DNA of 64,000 bases, taken from assembly GCA_023634235.1 (NCBI GenBank), contig JAMKCF010000006.1, positions 5,053,421-5,117,420 of the forward strand. The letters are read 5' to 3'. The DNA is from Pisaster brevispinus (taxonomy: Eukaryota; Echinodermata; Asteroidea; Forcipulatida; Asteriidae). Positions within the stretch are counted from its first letter, which is position 1, and the number at the start of each line of letters is the position of its first letter. Positions 1-13,432 of this stretch are shown here, piece by piece. The position numbers and the translations under genes are program-made. The notes beneath the pieces were generated by a model. It worked only from the letters and a program-made list of their open reading frames with translations. It did not search any database and was not told the DNA's origin.

Positions 1-800
1 ACTTCATTTTAGAGCACTATTACTTGTAATCGTACCCTGAGATCCAATCATTTGGCACTCGGTTGTTGACGTAATACTCGGATATCAGAGAACTTGGCAC
101 TCAGATTCTTGAACTCAGAGGTCAAAGCATTTGGCACTCGGTTGTTGGGATATTACTCAGATATAGTACTTGGCATTCGGATTCTCATGCTTGATGTCAC
201 AAGTACTCGTATTTGAGTACTGCTTGGTCGTATGAGTAATATTCGGATATCAGAGAGCTTGGCACTCAGATTCTTGTACTCGGAGGTCAAAGCATTTGGT
301 ACTCGGTTGTTGGGGTATTACTCAGATATCAAGGAACTTGGTACTCGGATTCTTGTACTCGGAGGTCAAAGCATTTGGCACTCTGTTGTTGGGTTTTTAC
401 TCAGATATCAGAGTACTTGGCACTCGGATTCCCATGCTTGATGTCACAAGTACTCGTATTTGAGTACTGCTTGGTCGTATGAGTAATATTCGGATATCAG
501 AGAGCTTGGCACTCAGATTCTTGTACTCGGAGGTCAAAGCATTTGGCACTCGGTTGTTGGGATATTACTCAGATATCAGAGAACTTGGTACACGGATTCT
601 CGTACTCGGACGTCCAAGTATTAGGTACTCAGTTTTTGGAGTATTACTCGGATATCAGAGTACTTGGTACTCGTTATCGGTACTACTCGGTTATATGAGT
701 AATACTCGGATATCAGAGTTTGTGGCACTTGGATTCTCGTACTCGGACGTCCCAAGTATTCGTACTCGAGTACTACTCGGCGAACTTTGTACCCTGCTCA
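1..800. repeat. Tandem satellite with 247-bp higher-order unit
   Basis: The same block, beginning ATGAGTAATATTCGGATATC, recurs at 232 and 479, a 247-bp period. Inside it are shorter related monomers of about 78, 78 and 91 bp, each carrying CGGATATCAGAG, ACTTGGCACTCGG and GGAGGTCAAAGCATTTGG. Copies degrade towards 790. The array runs off the left edge of the window. Open frames through it (69 and 110 codons) are by-products of the repeat, not genes. Confidence 0.9.
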
Positions 801-821
801 AAAGTACCTGACTTCAGCACT

Positions 822-1000
822 GGGCCCAATTTCATATGAGCTACTTTAGCATAAAAAAGTAGCTAAGCGCAACATAATTTTGCTTACCAGAATAAGGTTA
901 CCAGCCCAAATACCATGTCACGTGTATCCCATCTCCGAATTGCATCATGCTTCTTTTTGCGAAGCAGAAAATGTTTAAGTCTGCCTAAGAATTTGGGCCC
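822..1000. repeat. Small foldback repeat, family 1 (GGGCCCAATTTCAT ends)
   Basis: It starts with GGGCCCAATTTCATATGAGC and ends with the inverted form AATTTGGGCCC. The interior carries the family signature GCTTACCAGAATAAGGTTAC followed by a GTCACGTGTA segment. Related copies lie at 13.8, 15.1, 20.9, 51.4, 63.2 and 63.96 kb. There is no coding capacity, so it is probably a non-autonomous MITE-like element. Confidence 0.75.
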
Positions 1001-1749
1001 TGTTTAAAACACACACAAAAATTGCGTACAGCATTAATACAGAGTCACAGGTAAACTGAACAAAAGTCAAAGAAAAGGGTTAGGGCTGGTTCACTAACAG
1101 TTTGTACAGGCAATTTTATACTCTATCAGCTCGTTGAAATTAACCCTTTTTAATAACAATATGCAATGCCAAAAGGACTTAAGTTAAAGATTTTACAGTT
1201 AAAGCATTCATCGGGCTTTTTTGTTGAGCACAATCTGCGTTATGTCACGGCCTCTAAGTTCGTCGACTATTGTAAATTGATTTGTTATGTCGTGTAATTG
1301 AAAAGATGACCTTATTGGTGTTTTTTTATATGGAGTTGACCCGCTTATGTAACCTCCCCCCCCCCATGTGCCCATCAGCAAGGTGTGCATAGGGACAATT
1401 TACAAGTACCTATTAAGTCTACTTAATTAAAGAACGGGGCCCGGAGCAATTTGAGCAGGGAAAACATTTCACACTTTAATTAGACACTTTCCACAACAAC
1501 AACAAAACACACCCCACACCTAATAACCAGATTTTTTTTAAAGCTGGTCTAGGCCTTGGTCGCGATGTTGCCGTCTTTTTTTCTCCTTCTTTTATGTTTT
1601 TAGTAGGTACGTACAGTCAACATACTACTCCCGGTCTCTCGGGATCGAGTGTAACAAAACCGATATGGCTTCCTTCAAACGCGATCTACACGTTACAAAT
1701 GCCAGTTTCTTCAACATCAGTCTGTGCTCTACGGCCCTTGTCAAAACCA

Positions 1750-1895
1750 CGGCTTGGGCTCGGGTTTGGGCTCAGGTTTGGGCTTGGGCTCCAGTAGTTA
1801 ATCGGGAGATGTGCGCTTACCTAACGGGGTTTCAACCATGTGGACGGAGCCAAAGCCCAAGCCCAAGCCCAAGCCCAAGCCCAAGCCCAAGCCCA
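1750..1895. repeat. Inverted hexanucleotide repeat (GGGCTT / AAGCCC)
   Basis: The left arm (1751-1791) is built of GGGCTTGGGCTC-like hexamers. The right arm (1851-1890) is a run of seven clean AAGCCC units. The arms are complementary and about 60 bp apart, so the strand can fold into a hairpin. Confidence 0.8.
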
Positions 1896-4104
1896 GGTTT
1901 CGAAACAGGCATTTATGATCGCAGGTGTAGGGACATTCACCCAGTGTCGTATAGTTGGGGACGAGTTTTCTCAAAAAGTTATAAAGAAAGGATAATGGTC
2001 ATGGTTGATAATCAGATTTTTAGGGGATTACAGTCACATAGGATTATCCTACTAGAAGCGAAAAGAGATTAATGAAAGGAGATTGTGGAGTGTTTAGTGT
2101 ATTATATAGAAAATGTATTTGCAGATAGCGGATGGTGTATAATATTATTCGAGCTCTGTACAACGCCCATTCTTCGTGTTATTTTTTTCTTTTTTTCTTT
2201 TGTGGTGGACAAAATGCAAGGACATGCTTTTGAGTTGTTTGTGTAATTGTTGAAAGCATCCAAGGATTCAGTTGCTGATTCGTGTATCGGTACATCGCTC
2301 ATTTTTTTGTGTTTATATAATTTGAAAAAACAATTATTGTATGATTGTATAATATGATATAGGGTTGTATAACATGGTTGTATAACTATGATAGGCTATA
2401 TGACTTTTTAATGGCTTCTTGTTTGCCATTTTGTACATGTATGTTGCTTTTGTTACTTTGATCATGTTTGCTCTGTTTGCGCCCTGAGCGTTTTGCGGAA
2501 TTGTGCACATTATAAATGTTCTGTATTATTATCATTAATGTGATATTATAATTGTATAATAATGTATTGTATAATATGATTGCAGCGATAAAAAAAAGAC
2601 TGCGCCTGGGTCTCCTTTTCCACGACGCGAAATATTAAGCTCGCTATGTGATAGCGGTGTCTTTCGCCGTGTGTATCTTTCACTGCCATTCGCTTCCTGA
2701 GGACCCCGGTTTGACCGCCGTCTTAAGCAGAGCCTCGCATGCAGGGCGGGGTTCTCAAGTCCTATGGATTACATTGGTAAAATTTCATCGATTTGGAATT
2801 AGGCTCCCACATTTCAAACAGAACTTTCCTTCAGGCCTACGGGCTTGCAGATTGTGCAGATCCTTCTTGCATTGCCAGAACGATATAATGATAAGGCGGA
2901 AATTAAAAATTGTAAAAAAAATTATCAAAATTAATGTCTTTAAAGAAACGTAATAATTAACCAGACTTTTATTGTTTTCGTCAACTTCTGGAATACCGGT
3001 AACAAAACCATCAATACATCTATATGAAAAGTGAGCCCACATCTGCGCCAGCCAGACGGGTGGGCAGGAGAGCTGCGATCTACCCGGCTTTACGCCCACA
3101 ATCCATGCCAAAACAGTTGGCGGGGATAAACAGCAGACAAGAAAGAGAAAGGGAAAAAAAAACCTCAACGACAACTCAGTTCACCGGGGCTGGCTTCGCA
3201 TTTGCCAAATCGATGATTTAGCCGCCAGCTCGGGTTGTTGTGCTCCAACCAAAGTGCTCCTCGTACGTTTTAATATCACGCGGTTTTTAATCAATATTTG
3301 TTTGTAACGACCGTGCACGCTGTTTGTTTTTGAGTTTTTGACTTGTACCGTTTCATAATTGACGCCTTCATCCACCTAGAAAACATCCGGGCAAATTACA
3401 AAATAAAGGTATCAAATAGTGAGGCTGGCTTGCTGACGGAGACGTAGTTGGGTGGGATTACAACAAAAAACTATCATTTGTGAATCGGCCCTAAAGAAAT
3501 GCAAAAAGGTGTCATTTGGGGGCTTACAGCTTTGCAAGCTAATTGCTTATACCCATTTACTTATCATTCCTTCATTGATGGTTTTGAAACTCTTCTCAAC
3601 TCCAAGTATAAAATTGGATTGGTTAGATGTAGAGGTTTAAAAGAAAACTCAAGCTGGGTGCATGTTATATAAATTTGCTGTTTTGTAGTGTGGAGTGAAT
3701 ATCAACAACAAGTATTTTCCGCAGGCAACAGAAGAGACAAAACTTTTCTTCGGGGCGGCTACGAAGCGGCTGTTGACACAGTTTGTATTTCGGAATCATC
3801 GCTAAACTGTACGCAAAGCAAACGTCACGCTAACTTGCCAGGGGTTCGCGTGGGCAGTGTGAGTGGCGCAACAACGCAAGTGAACGCACATACTTAAGGC
3901 CCTTTACGAAACAACTTCTTCGGCTTGCGCTCGGGTTTCGGCTCCGTCCTCTTGTTTGAAGCCCAGTAATGAAAGCGCACATTTTCCAATTTGAGCCCAG
4001 GCCGTGGTGTCGAACTGTCTTTCAAACTGTATGTCGTTCGTGAAATAAATGCTTTTAGCGCCCATTTTCTCTGCTACGCACTCTAAACACTTCCGGGTCA
4101 TAAT

Positions 4105-4310
4105 TTACTTGGATCCGTGTCCTGACCCAGTTCTGGGTCAGTATGACCTGGAATCTGTGTCAAAACGACACAGAAATGGGTCAAAAGGAAGCAGAATCCG
4201 AGTTAAAATCTATTTTTGTAGAACCTTTTTTTTTCTGGGTCAGGCTGACCCGCAAATAGGTCAGGCCCCCTGGTACCCGGTATCAGAATCAATTCTGACC
4301 CGGAGAGCTT
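4105..4310. repeat. Short palindrome cluster, CTGACCCAG / CTGGGTCAG
   Basis: The motif TGACCCAG or its complement CTGGGTCA occurs repeatedly in both orientations, for example CTGACCCAGTTCTGGGTCAG at about 4121-4140 and CTGGGTCAGGCTGACCCG near 4235-4252. The block looks like a degenerate foldback repeat. Confidence 0.65.
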
Positions 4311-5819
4311 TTAGAATGTAGTAAGTACACAGAATGTGTTTACCGGTAAACTGCGCTATGAGATTGGGGCCTCGGAGTGCCTCGTATAATAACATACGAT
4401 ATCAGACTGGTTAGACTAGGATTGGCTAGGGAGTACGAACAGGTTCCAGCTCCAGTCCTGCTATACGTCGTCGTTCAAGGTCAAGGTAGTTTTTTTTTCT
4501 TCATCTCGTGCACCTCTATCAGGGAAATGGACTTGCTTACTGGGGAATTTCTGTAGGGGCACCAGCGCAATTATGACGAGGGGCCAATGGTGCAATTGCC
4601 TCCACTGCCCTCGTGCAGTAGCAGGCATGCAGATTACCAGCTGCGTGATGATTATGGCTCCCTGGATAATTGGTCTGTGCTTGCTTTTAAAAAGCTTCCC
4701 GGAGTGATGAGCGCTTGGGGAAATTTAGCAGCACACTTGGGAAGAGAAAAAACAAATTGAGGTAGAAGCTAGACTCGCCCTTCACTCTAGAAAAACACCG
4801 TAAAGAGAGAAAATAGCTTGAGTATTAAGAGGCTAGACACTAGAAACTAATTATGGAGATATTTCAGAAACCGCCCCCTCCCGTTATCATGACATCACTG
4901 ATGGGTTTTCCTGTATGGTTATCTAAAACAAACCACAATACCCCATTCTTGGGATGATTGGACACCCCTTTGACGATCACGAGAATGTGGTTTTGAAGCC
5001 CTTAAATTGAAATGGAACCTCTGCCACCTTAACGGATATAAAACGCCGTGTATTTAAAGGGATAGTAAAAGCGGTGTGTTTTATTCTGTAAACTTTGCAA
5101 TCAGTGAGCTTTCAGCTTTTAAAAAAGAAATTCCCAGCCAATATTAATCCTGTATTACTGTGTTTAAAAAAATAATTTATAGAGTTCTTTCAATTATTGT
5201 TTTATGCCTACAGTCCTCTAACACCCTAAATTTTGTTGGCGAAGTTTTTTTCCAACCGTAGCATCGAGTATCGAGCAAAATGGTTCCACGTGTGTCACAA
5301 TTTGTGGCTTAAAAAAGAAAGATAGAGCCAAGAAAAAAAAGACTATAATTTTAAACAAATAGTTGAGCTAGCCAAGGAGAACATTATAGTGGTGTGGATG
5401 CGTTAATTACAATTTTCCCCGTAGAAAGGTTCACTTTAAAGGTATTGTATGTACATCATCAACAATGATCTAACAAACAAAAAAAATTAATGAATGGGAC
5501 TTTTTTACATCTGAAAGCTTAGCAGACCTACTTCTTTCTTTCTTTCTCTGTTACTATGAAAACCAATAATTGCGATGAGAAATCAAACAATCTGGTATAT
5601 ACTGCCATGTTTTCTCAAACAAAAGTTGCCACATATTTTGATGTAGAGTTTGAGGTTGATTGTATGGTCTTCTTATTGAAAACTAGAGGATTGGGAAAAT
5701 AATACTATTATTAACAATGGACATTTTATTTAGCGCCGATGTCTGTCAAGTTGTTTTACTCTCTGCGGCGCATGAACAATATTCCTCCGGTCACTGAGCC
5801 ATTTACTTCATTCCTTAAA

Positions 5820-5985
5820 CCATCTCAGCTCCCTGGGGGTACACACTCTCTGCTGCCAAGTACGTACATTGTAGCACAAGAACCATCTCAGGTACCCATT
5901 TGCTTCTCTTCTCCCAAGGGAGCAAGAGTGTCACGACTGGGATTGGAACCCACATACACCCCCAAGAGATTGAGTCCATGCCCAA
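5820..5985 (-). repeat. Degenerate tRNA-derived SINE (family B), partial
   Basis: It shares a core with the better copies at 55.0 and 58.6 kb: CAGGTACCCATTTGC, then AAGAGTGTCACGACTGGGAT and GGAACCCACA. In those copies the last segment is the reverse complement of a tRNA-like B box. This copy is diverged and lacks a clear tail. Confidence 0.55.
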
Positions 5986-7955
5986 AACCGCCGGAGACCA
6001 CGTACTCTCCCCCCCCCCCCCAAAAAAAAAAAGAAAAAAAAAGAATGACTAACACAATACCTTTTAAGAATCAAGAGAGACCAGTAGGATAATGTTAAAC
6101 TAGCTTGAGACATTTTTGAGCGGAACTTCGCGGGTTTCAACGCCCTTACCGTTGAAGACTTCACTTCTTGGTGGCCTATTAATCAGAAGTTTGACGATAA
6201 ATTTAACTCTTTTCGGCATGGTTTGGTTTAGGGGCCCTCCCAGAATATAAGATGCTGCAGAATTGGGTTCCCTTTTCAGAATTAGGGCAAGAGTATAGGT
6301 TCTCTGTTTCTTTAACATCAAACCGTAACGTTTTACAGGCAGAGTAAAGTTTTTTTAGGGCACTACATTTATCTTGAACTTTTTCGTGGGGAACCTGGGA
6401 GGGGGAACATGACAATTGTGCACCCCCCCCCCCTCTGGTAATGGCGCTGATCACATCGAAACACGCTGCAATGGGCATTATTGTTTTAGCTTGCTTCGTT
6501 AAGTCATGCGGTTCTTGTCGTACTTTTTCTTCAACACTCTATTTTCATTTTATTCCTTCGTTTGTGGCTTAGGTACTGGGGGTATTGAAAATATCTACGG
6601 TTTGGGGTATACATTAAATTCCATTTGCTACAGGCAAATAACGAGTTGGGAGACAAACATTTTCTTTTTGTTTGTGGTCTTAATCCTAGGCTTTGATTTC
6701 ATCGTTGATACCTTTCTCTGTTCCTCATCACTGGAGAGGGGATTTATTTACAATATTTACAATTTGGACGAACCCTTATGTTTAATGTCTGCGGTGGACC
6801 GAGTCATACGACTCTAATAAGGCTTTCTTTCCCCTAATGACTTTGGTTTTTAATTGACAGCCAACTCCGACCAGGAAATGGTTTACCCCAACAAAATTCA
6901 TCAGACTTGGGGTCGAAAAAGTGCCGCAACATCCTGTAGTCTTTACACAAGCCGTTACCATCTAGCCAATATTTTCGCGCTATTTCAAGAATTAAGAAAA
7001 TGACTAATCATTCCTCAATAATGATTATAAATTACAGTAGTAGGCGTACTTAAAATTAAGGCTCATTTCACAGTAGGACTAGTTTGTTTTGTCTATCATT
7101 CGCTCTGTTGCCCCTGTGTATGAGTTTGACAGCGCGTCGTACCCCCAAAGTGATATTTTAACGCATTGTACGAGCTGTACACAGTGGCGTAACTCGGGGG
7201 CACGGTGGGGAACAGGAGGCAGGCCGCCCCCCCCCCCCTTGGTGCCCGTGCTCCCTTGATGTCCGTGCTCCGTTTATCTTCGTTTATGCCTTGAATGCTA
7301 CACCAAGCACGGAAAAGGCAAAAATATGGCCAACGCGAGTGCAGAGCAAATCTTGGCGCAAAAGTCAAGAATTCTTTTAATAATATGCAAAGACAATAAT
7401 TGAGAGAGTCGTAATGAACGTTGGTGCGTGACGTCACGCTCGTGTGAAGTATATTACGGTGTTTAAAAGAGACCGCCCAAACACAATGCACTTCCACATT
7501 CAATTTATTACATTTTAATATGTCAATGCCAACAGCTGATGTCTGGCTCAAAAAACATTCTCTAAGTGGTCTTGTTCTTTAAAGTGCTTTATTTATGTCG
7601 TTTACCCCCCCCCCCCCCCCACACACACACACACATTCCACCCACGGACACTCCCATCACAACACGCTTATGATTTATGCCCGATGTATGACAGTGCAAT
7701 ATTTGATGCTACACCGGCTTTGGCGTGTAATAATGGAAAAATGCTAGTACGGGAAAGGGCCTCATTGCCAAATAATCCGAAACAACACTCGGGGAAATAA
7801 ACGGGGAAGGGAGGGTGGACAACACCCCAACTTTGGGTGTATTTGAACCGACAGTAATCCAGGCAATACCAAAGTGGAGGTATAGCAGTGGGATTTGTGG
7901 AAAGTATACCCGTTTTAAAATCTCGGTAATAATACCGGTACTACAGTATTAGGAT
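5986..7955. other. No gene recognised; poly(C) tracts and a possible transposon end
   Basis: There are C-runs near 6008, 6424, 7226 and 7604, the last followed by an (AC)n run. CAGTGGCGTAACTCGGGGG at about 7183 matches a string often seen at the ends of hAT-like elements (recalled knowledge), and a second CAGTGGCGTAACTAC lies at about 36227. No partner terminus was located. The 151-codon minus frame at 7096-7551 reads through the poly(C) tract and resembles nothing I know. Confidence 0.5.
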
Positions 7956-8092
7956 GTGTCCGAATTGGCGGCTGTAGCTACGGCTACGGCTACGGCTGGA
8001 TCGCCGAGTCATCATGCATTGAAGCATGGAACGTCATGCATGAGCAACGCCCTTAGCAACAGCCGTAGCCGTAGCTGCACGGCAGATTCACA
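7956..8092. repeat. Small foldback repeat, family 2 (TCCGAATTGGCGGCT ends)
   Basis: It starts GTGTCCGAATTGGCGGCTGT, followed by CTACGGCTACGGCT. It closes with the inverted AGCCGTAGCCGTAGCTGC. The arms are rich in the TACGGC hexamer. Sister copies lie at 11060-11184 and 23425-23542, with a half copy near 20093. Confidence 0.8.
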
Positions 8093-11059
8093 ACCTCGTG
8101 ATGTGTGTATGGGGGAAGGGTGGTGCGAATGAGCTGCATGTAAAGGTCAACATAGAATTCAACGGTGACCAAACGGCCGGGGCACTCTTTCTGAGAGCAG
8201 AGGGGGGTCAGGGGGGCGAGGAAACTCTGGGGGACGGGGGACGGGGAAATGAAATAATTTGACCGGTTTACGAGCCAATCTGAGCAATCAATTGCTAGTT
8301 ATACACGGCTGTTAGTATGGGGATTGCTAAATATTAGAAATGATTAATAATTTAATCTGCAAGGGGTTACTGACTATAAAGATTATACCAGTACAGATCT
8401 TCCAGTGAGAAATACTCTTAAATGCCAAGAATATAGCGTTTTGAAGACTCTAAAAATCACCATTGCCGCAGTCGAAGGGAACAACTTAATAACGTGCACG
8501 AACCCATACAACAAGACACAAACAATTTATCTCTGTTTTCACTTAAAAGGGGTGAAATTCTCACACGTGGATTGGGCTGTGTTTAGTGAAAATTCGGAGG
8601 ACGGTGATTAAACCACTCACCCAAAATCAACGGCTAGCCCCCCCCCCCCACCCAAAAAGAGGTGTTGGTATAGGTCAAAACCCCTTCCCTTAAAGGCAAA
8701 TTTAGCGTAAAGTTTAGGTCATAGATTGTTTTTTGTCAACGTACCTAGTAAGTTTTTATGACCATTAATTTTTGGAGTGTTTACCAATCTATGACCATAC
8801 ATATAATTGTGAGGACACACACAGCCATTATCAGTCTGGGGCTAATGTATCTGTCAGAAATATTACATAATTGTTCCTTTAGATCGTGAAAAAAAACCGC
8901 CAAGTCCCCTTTGTGTTCATTGGCAGAAGGGGGTGAACTGGGCTTTGTTACGGAGTCGTATAATCGGTCATTCTCTGCAAATACAGGAATTTTAAGCCTC
9001 CACGCTTTGGTACAATGTTATTTCTGGATGAACGCCAATTTTGTTCTCTCCTTTCTTCCAAGGTTTTTGTCGATAATTGTTAGAATGAGTTTTGTTAAAA
9101 CCAGCTTATAGGTTATGTTCAACGTTGTTGGTTGTTAGCTGGACCCCTGTGGATGATCCCGTATAAGCTGCACTGGAATGCAATATTTTCATTTGGAACT
9201 CGTTAGGGGTGAAGTTGAAACGTGTTTCAAATTCCTCCACGGTGGGGAAAGAAGATTTATATTTTCATATAAATCTTTTTATCTTGATCGTTCAAAACTA
9301 TAAGAAAACTTTACCGAGACCAATTTCATGAAGCTGCAATGCACAGCATTGGTAAAGTAAACAGATGATAAAGTTAATTAATGTTAACAGACTTGCACAT
9401 AACTTACATGGTTTAAAGATGGTCCGAGTGGAAAATTTCACTTGACTCAAACATTGTACTTTTCTGTCAAAAGATGTAGATCAGGGTTGATAGTCCCGCC
9501 CCCTTAATTGTCGAGAGAAAGACATTCGTTTCAATATGAAAACGCACGGATTGTAAATTGCCTATATCAATATCAATCCTCCAGAGAAAATTAATGTGAA
9601 ATTCTTTCAAATGTCTGAAATACTCACAAAGTCGTGGTCAAGATAGCATCTGCACCCCCCCCCCCCCAAAAAAAAAAATAACAATACAAATTTAAATAAA
9701 TTAATAAATAAACATATAGGCCTATTAAAAAATCACAATTACTTATTCTATTGCCGCAATCGAAATACGTGTGTACGCGTTCAGGCCTATAAACTAACTT
9801 GCACAAAAAACATGCCTGAAAAAAAACATGACTGTTTTTAGTTTTTATTATTTTGTTTTCCTTTCTTTCTATCTTCGTTGAAAGGAATCACCTAATTTGA
9901 TGCAATTGTCACAGATTGGTTGGGTGATTCGTTTCATGAAAACTAGAAGATGTAAATGGATTTGCTCTTCAAGAAACCACTGATTCAATTAAAAACTTTA
10001 AACTCGTGTAGGCGACCCTTGCGGCGTCATTTTCCAGGAGAAATGATAATACGCATGTAGGTGTTGATTTGATTAATAATATCCTGTTCAGACATCATTC
10101 TTGCCTCAGTCCTTGAAATTAAATTGTGTCAGAAGGAAAACTCGCAGATATATATTTTTTTCTCTTTTCATCCAAGCCTCGATCTGAAACCATTGATTCA
10201 CGTGACTGCCACGAAAACAAGATGTCTACGACAGTAAAGATTTTGCCTAAAGGGCTATCGAACCACATCGGGCGAACTGCCCTCCGCATCAACATTCTTT
10301 GCGGCTTTCAGCTCTATGGTCAAAATATTGAACAACAAAAGAGGGGGAAAAACATACAGCACGTAATTATATAGGTTGATGGGCTAAGTTGTTTACGATG
10401 GAATTCCGCCTGCTGGGCTGTTAATTAGCTGATATCGTTTTGTGCCAAGCTGAAGTTGTTTGTCCAAAAAATGCCAGCGGAACTCGTCCGAGCACAATGG
10501 GGCGATCGCGTGACGTGGCGTGATCCGGTTCTTCATACAGACGCCAAGGTCAAGTTTGTCTCCTCGTCATCTTCGTCTTAGTCTCTTTCATCTTCTTCAT
10601 CTTCTGTAATGTCTTTATGTTTTAATAATATTATTCTCTAAGTGTATCGTTCTTTACGTAGTTTCACTGTAACTATGCAGAATAAGTGATTTCAATTTTG
10701 CTTTGAAACACTTGAAAAGTTGTTTTAAAAGGTCTTCTTCTTCTTCTTCTTCTTTTTCTTCGTCTTTTTAATTTTTCCTGCTGCAAAAAAAACCCCAATA
10801 ACAACATGAGGGTTCGTGACCAACTTCGCTCTCTACTCCCTGCGCAACAATGATGATTACAGCATTAATACAATGTATGGTAAAGGCGCCAGACTATTGT
10901 GTTTATCCTGTTTGATTCTTTCAGCCTCAATGAGGGCGTGTGGATTTGCATCGGATGAAAGCCAACTGCTGCACGGTTTTTGTGTTTTGGTTTTCTTGTT
11001 TAGTTTAACTGCCTTATGACGACAGCATTATGTTACAGCAGCTCCACGGGAGTCAGGCC
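8093..11059. other. No gene recognised
   Basis: AT-rich sequence with C-runs near 8639 and 9653 and a (CTT)n microsatellite at about 10731-10770. Open frames are short (up to 82 codons) and show no recognisable protein. Confidence 0.5.
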
Positions 11060-11184
11060 GCGTCCAAATTGGCGGCTACAGCTGTGGCTATGGCTGGGTC
11101 ACGGATGCGTTGAAGTATAGGACGTCCTTAGCAACACCCTTAGCAGCAGCCGTAGCCGTAGCCGTAGCCGCCGATTCGGACACA
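11060..11184. repeat. Small foldback repeat, family 2
   Basis: Left end CGTCCAAATTGGCGGCTACA. The right end is the inverted form, a run of AGCCGTAGCC units followed by GCCGATTCGGACAC. A more diverged block with the same CGGCT wording follows at about 11200-11290. Confidence 0.8.
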
Positions 11185-12719
11185 TGTCCTGACTTATGGC
11201 TTCATCCAGTGGCTATGGCTTGATTGCTGAAAAGAATTTTTTCAACGTTGTCGATGTGACCAACAGCTAAAGCCGCAGCCGAAGTCGCTTAAATAGCAGT
11301 GCGAACGGTTTAAGGGACAGCGCCCTCAACTTTACCAACTATTGCTGATATCATCGTTGCTTGACATTAGTGGAAAATAAACTCATTAACAGTATAAACA
11401 CATTTAGTCAGTGAAGGGGAAGTTTAACGGAAGCTGAAAGTGATAAAAAGTACTTCTCAACCTTTGACAAATTAAGAACATCGCGTCTGTTTTGATGTGT
11501 AAAGAGCGGGAAATGATCTTGTCAAACAGTGCTGTGTAAACTCATGTCCTGTCAAAAATGATAACATCACTGTGGGAAAACTTTGAATGATTCCAACAGA
11601 CAAACATTACCTTAGGTTCTTTTCTATATCTTGCATGTTACTCACAAACATTACTGCGATAATTTTGTTTTTTAAAGTTTATCGTGACGTTATGACGTCA
11701 TCAATTGCAATAGCTACAAGGACTATACTAGCATTGCGCCGTAACAACGGTGGGCGTCGCCGCTGCCCTGTGTTACAAAACTGCAGTTGGCATGAAGCCA
11801 CAATAATAAAGCAACGAACAAACACCGTTGCTTTGTCTGTCCTAAATCTATCATATAGGCAAAAATCATATCGAAAGCTTTCCACGAAAAATGTGACCTT
11901 TTATTTCCCTTGACGCCCTCGTCGGTTCCGGTGGCATTGCTGACAAACACACCGTGGTGTAACCGCCCGATGTTGATCCTTACGGAAAATGAGCGGTAAG
12001 GGTGATGACATCATTAACTCTAATGATGTGTGTATATTATGCATTTGGCCGTCTGCTTTCGGGTCTCCATCTCTCCCGTGTATTGCGTCAAACGTTCAAC
12101 ACCGTCGTCGCCTTCACTTTACTCGCAATCCGCGTGACGTCATCCGCGAGGACAACAGCTCCGCCAGATGGGGAGGATGCAAAGAAGAAAGGGGGGAGCC
12201 CCTGGCCGGGGAGTCTATGTTGCCACAGCAACCCCTGCATCAAGACAACAACAGATCCGGAAAAAGGGGGCGTGTTTATGATGAGCCACTCTTCGATTGG
12301 TACATAGCGTGCAGATCGACTTCACAGACGACCCTATAAGGCGAGCAAAAATGCGCGCAAACGAACCGTTTCCGCTCTGGCTTTATTATCGCGAGTCCAG
12401 CAAACGCAACACTCTCTCATCAAAACATCATCTCCCAGCGGTAGCGGCTTACAATATCAATGAGCTCACTCACTGAAATTATTATGATCTTGAATCATAA
12501 TGGAACGTGTGGCCTGTGGCACACAGTCATTACTTGCTGTAGCCAAGCTGTTTTTCATGCATGCAGATGATGTCATAGAGGTGAATGAACTGTTTGCTGC
12601 AATTACTTACTCAGCATGCACGCAACGAACGTACTAAGACTAGCAATCGGTGAATGAACTGTTGCAGTTCAAGTGGTTTTAACTTTCTGATAAACTCTTT
12701 TGGGTCTGAAATCCAAGAT

Positions 12720-12844
12720 GGGACTGGTCCAATTCTAGTCGGGACGGAACTTACCGTAGTTGGGATGGGCCAATCTGTAGTTGGGACGCACCAAGCTATA
12801 ATTGGATGGGCAGCTTTCCAATTGGGTCGAGCCAAGCTCTAGTT
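12720..12844. repeat. 21-bp tandem repeat, 6 units
   Basis: Units start at 12720, 12741, 12762, 12783, 12804 and 12824, each 20-21 bp and of the form GGGA(C/T)GG-CCAA-CT-TAGTT. Because 21 is a multiple of 3, frames stay open through it and spell seven-residue repeats on both strands. The flanking sequence gives no sign of a gene. Confidence 0.8.
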
Positions 12845-13311
12845 GCGCGCTGTGGGTCGCCGGATCATCAAGTTTGAAAGGGTAACTGATGCAACAGTAT
12901 ACACAAGTAGTACATCAGTTCAACCAAGAGATTAATACTCGTCAAAGATATAACGTGGTATAGTAATTTATGGGTAGTGTAAGTCAGTGACGCAAGTCTT
13001 AAAATGACATTATACAGAGGGCGCCCTTTTCAAATTATGACTACCGTTCACAGGGTAAACACGTTTGCGCGATCAAATGTCGGCATAGCGTTATTTTTGC
13101 CTATGAATTAAAGAGGTGTTTTCCCATGATATAATCCCCTTTTCCAAATGTAAAGTGGGGACAATTCACAAGATAACTTACAGTAGTTTAACAACAGTAA
13201 AGACTGATATCGGGAAATCCTCGAACATCAGTCATCTGTACTTTTGAAAAATGGTTGCATCAAAACACTGCTATGGCCAAATTCACCTGACGTATAACCC
13301 TAAAAAATCTT

Positions 13312-13432
13312 GGAAGCGCTATTTTGGAAGTCGTACTCCAGTGTGTTACCGTGCAGGGCGCACTTTGAGAAATGCGCACGTATTTGGGACGCGCACTGTG
13401 CAATTTGACTCCCAAAATGGCAGACGACCATG
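13312..13432. repeat. Degenerate foldback repeat, family 3 (TTTTGGGAGTCAAAATG)
   Basis: An ATTTTGGAAGTCGTACTCC-like left side is followed, about 100 bp on, by TTTGACTCCCAAAATGGC. The same word in the same arrangement appears at 14985-15075 and 62735-62825. Confidence 0.5.

Larger units (their letters stand above)
1001..5800. other. Gene-poor stretch, no gene recognised
   Basis: I find no translation resembling a known protein on either strand. The longest open frame (minus, 2785-3174, 129 codons) starts with a hydrophobic run, but it crosses AT-rich low-complexity DNA and has no supporting splice or codon signal. The stretch holds a hexanucleotide hairpin (1750-1895), a CTGACCCAG palindrome cluster (4105-4310), a C10 tract near 1356 and T- or A-rich runs. 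Confidence 0.6.

Noticed and set aside
232..811. Open frames of 69 and 110 codons starting with the same residues
   Set aside because: They lie in the 247-bp satellite and repeat with it.
2785..3174. 129-codon minus frame with a hydrophobic start resembling a signal peptide
   Set aside because: The hydrophobic run comes from T-rich DNA; no family resemblance and no splice structure.
7096..7551. 151-codon minus frame
   Set aside because: It reads through a poly(C) tract as a glycine run and matches nothing I know.
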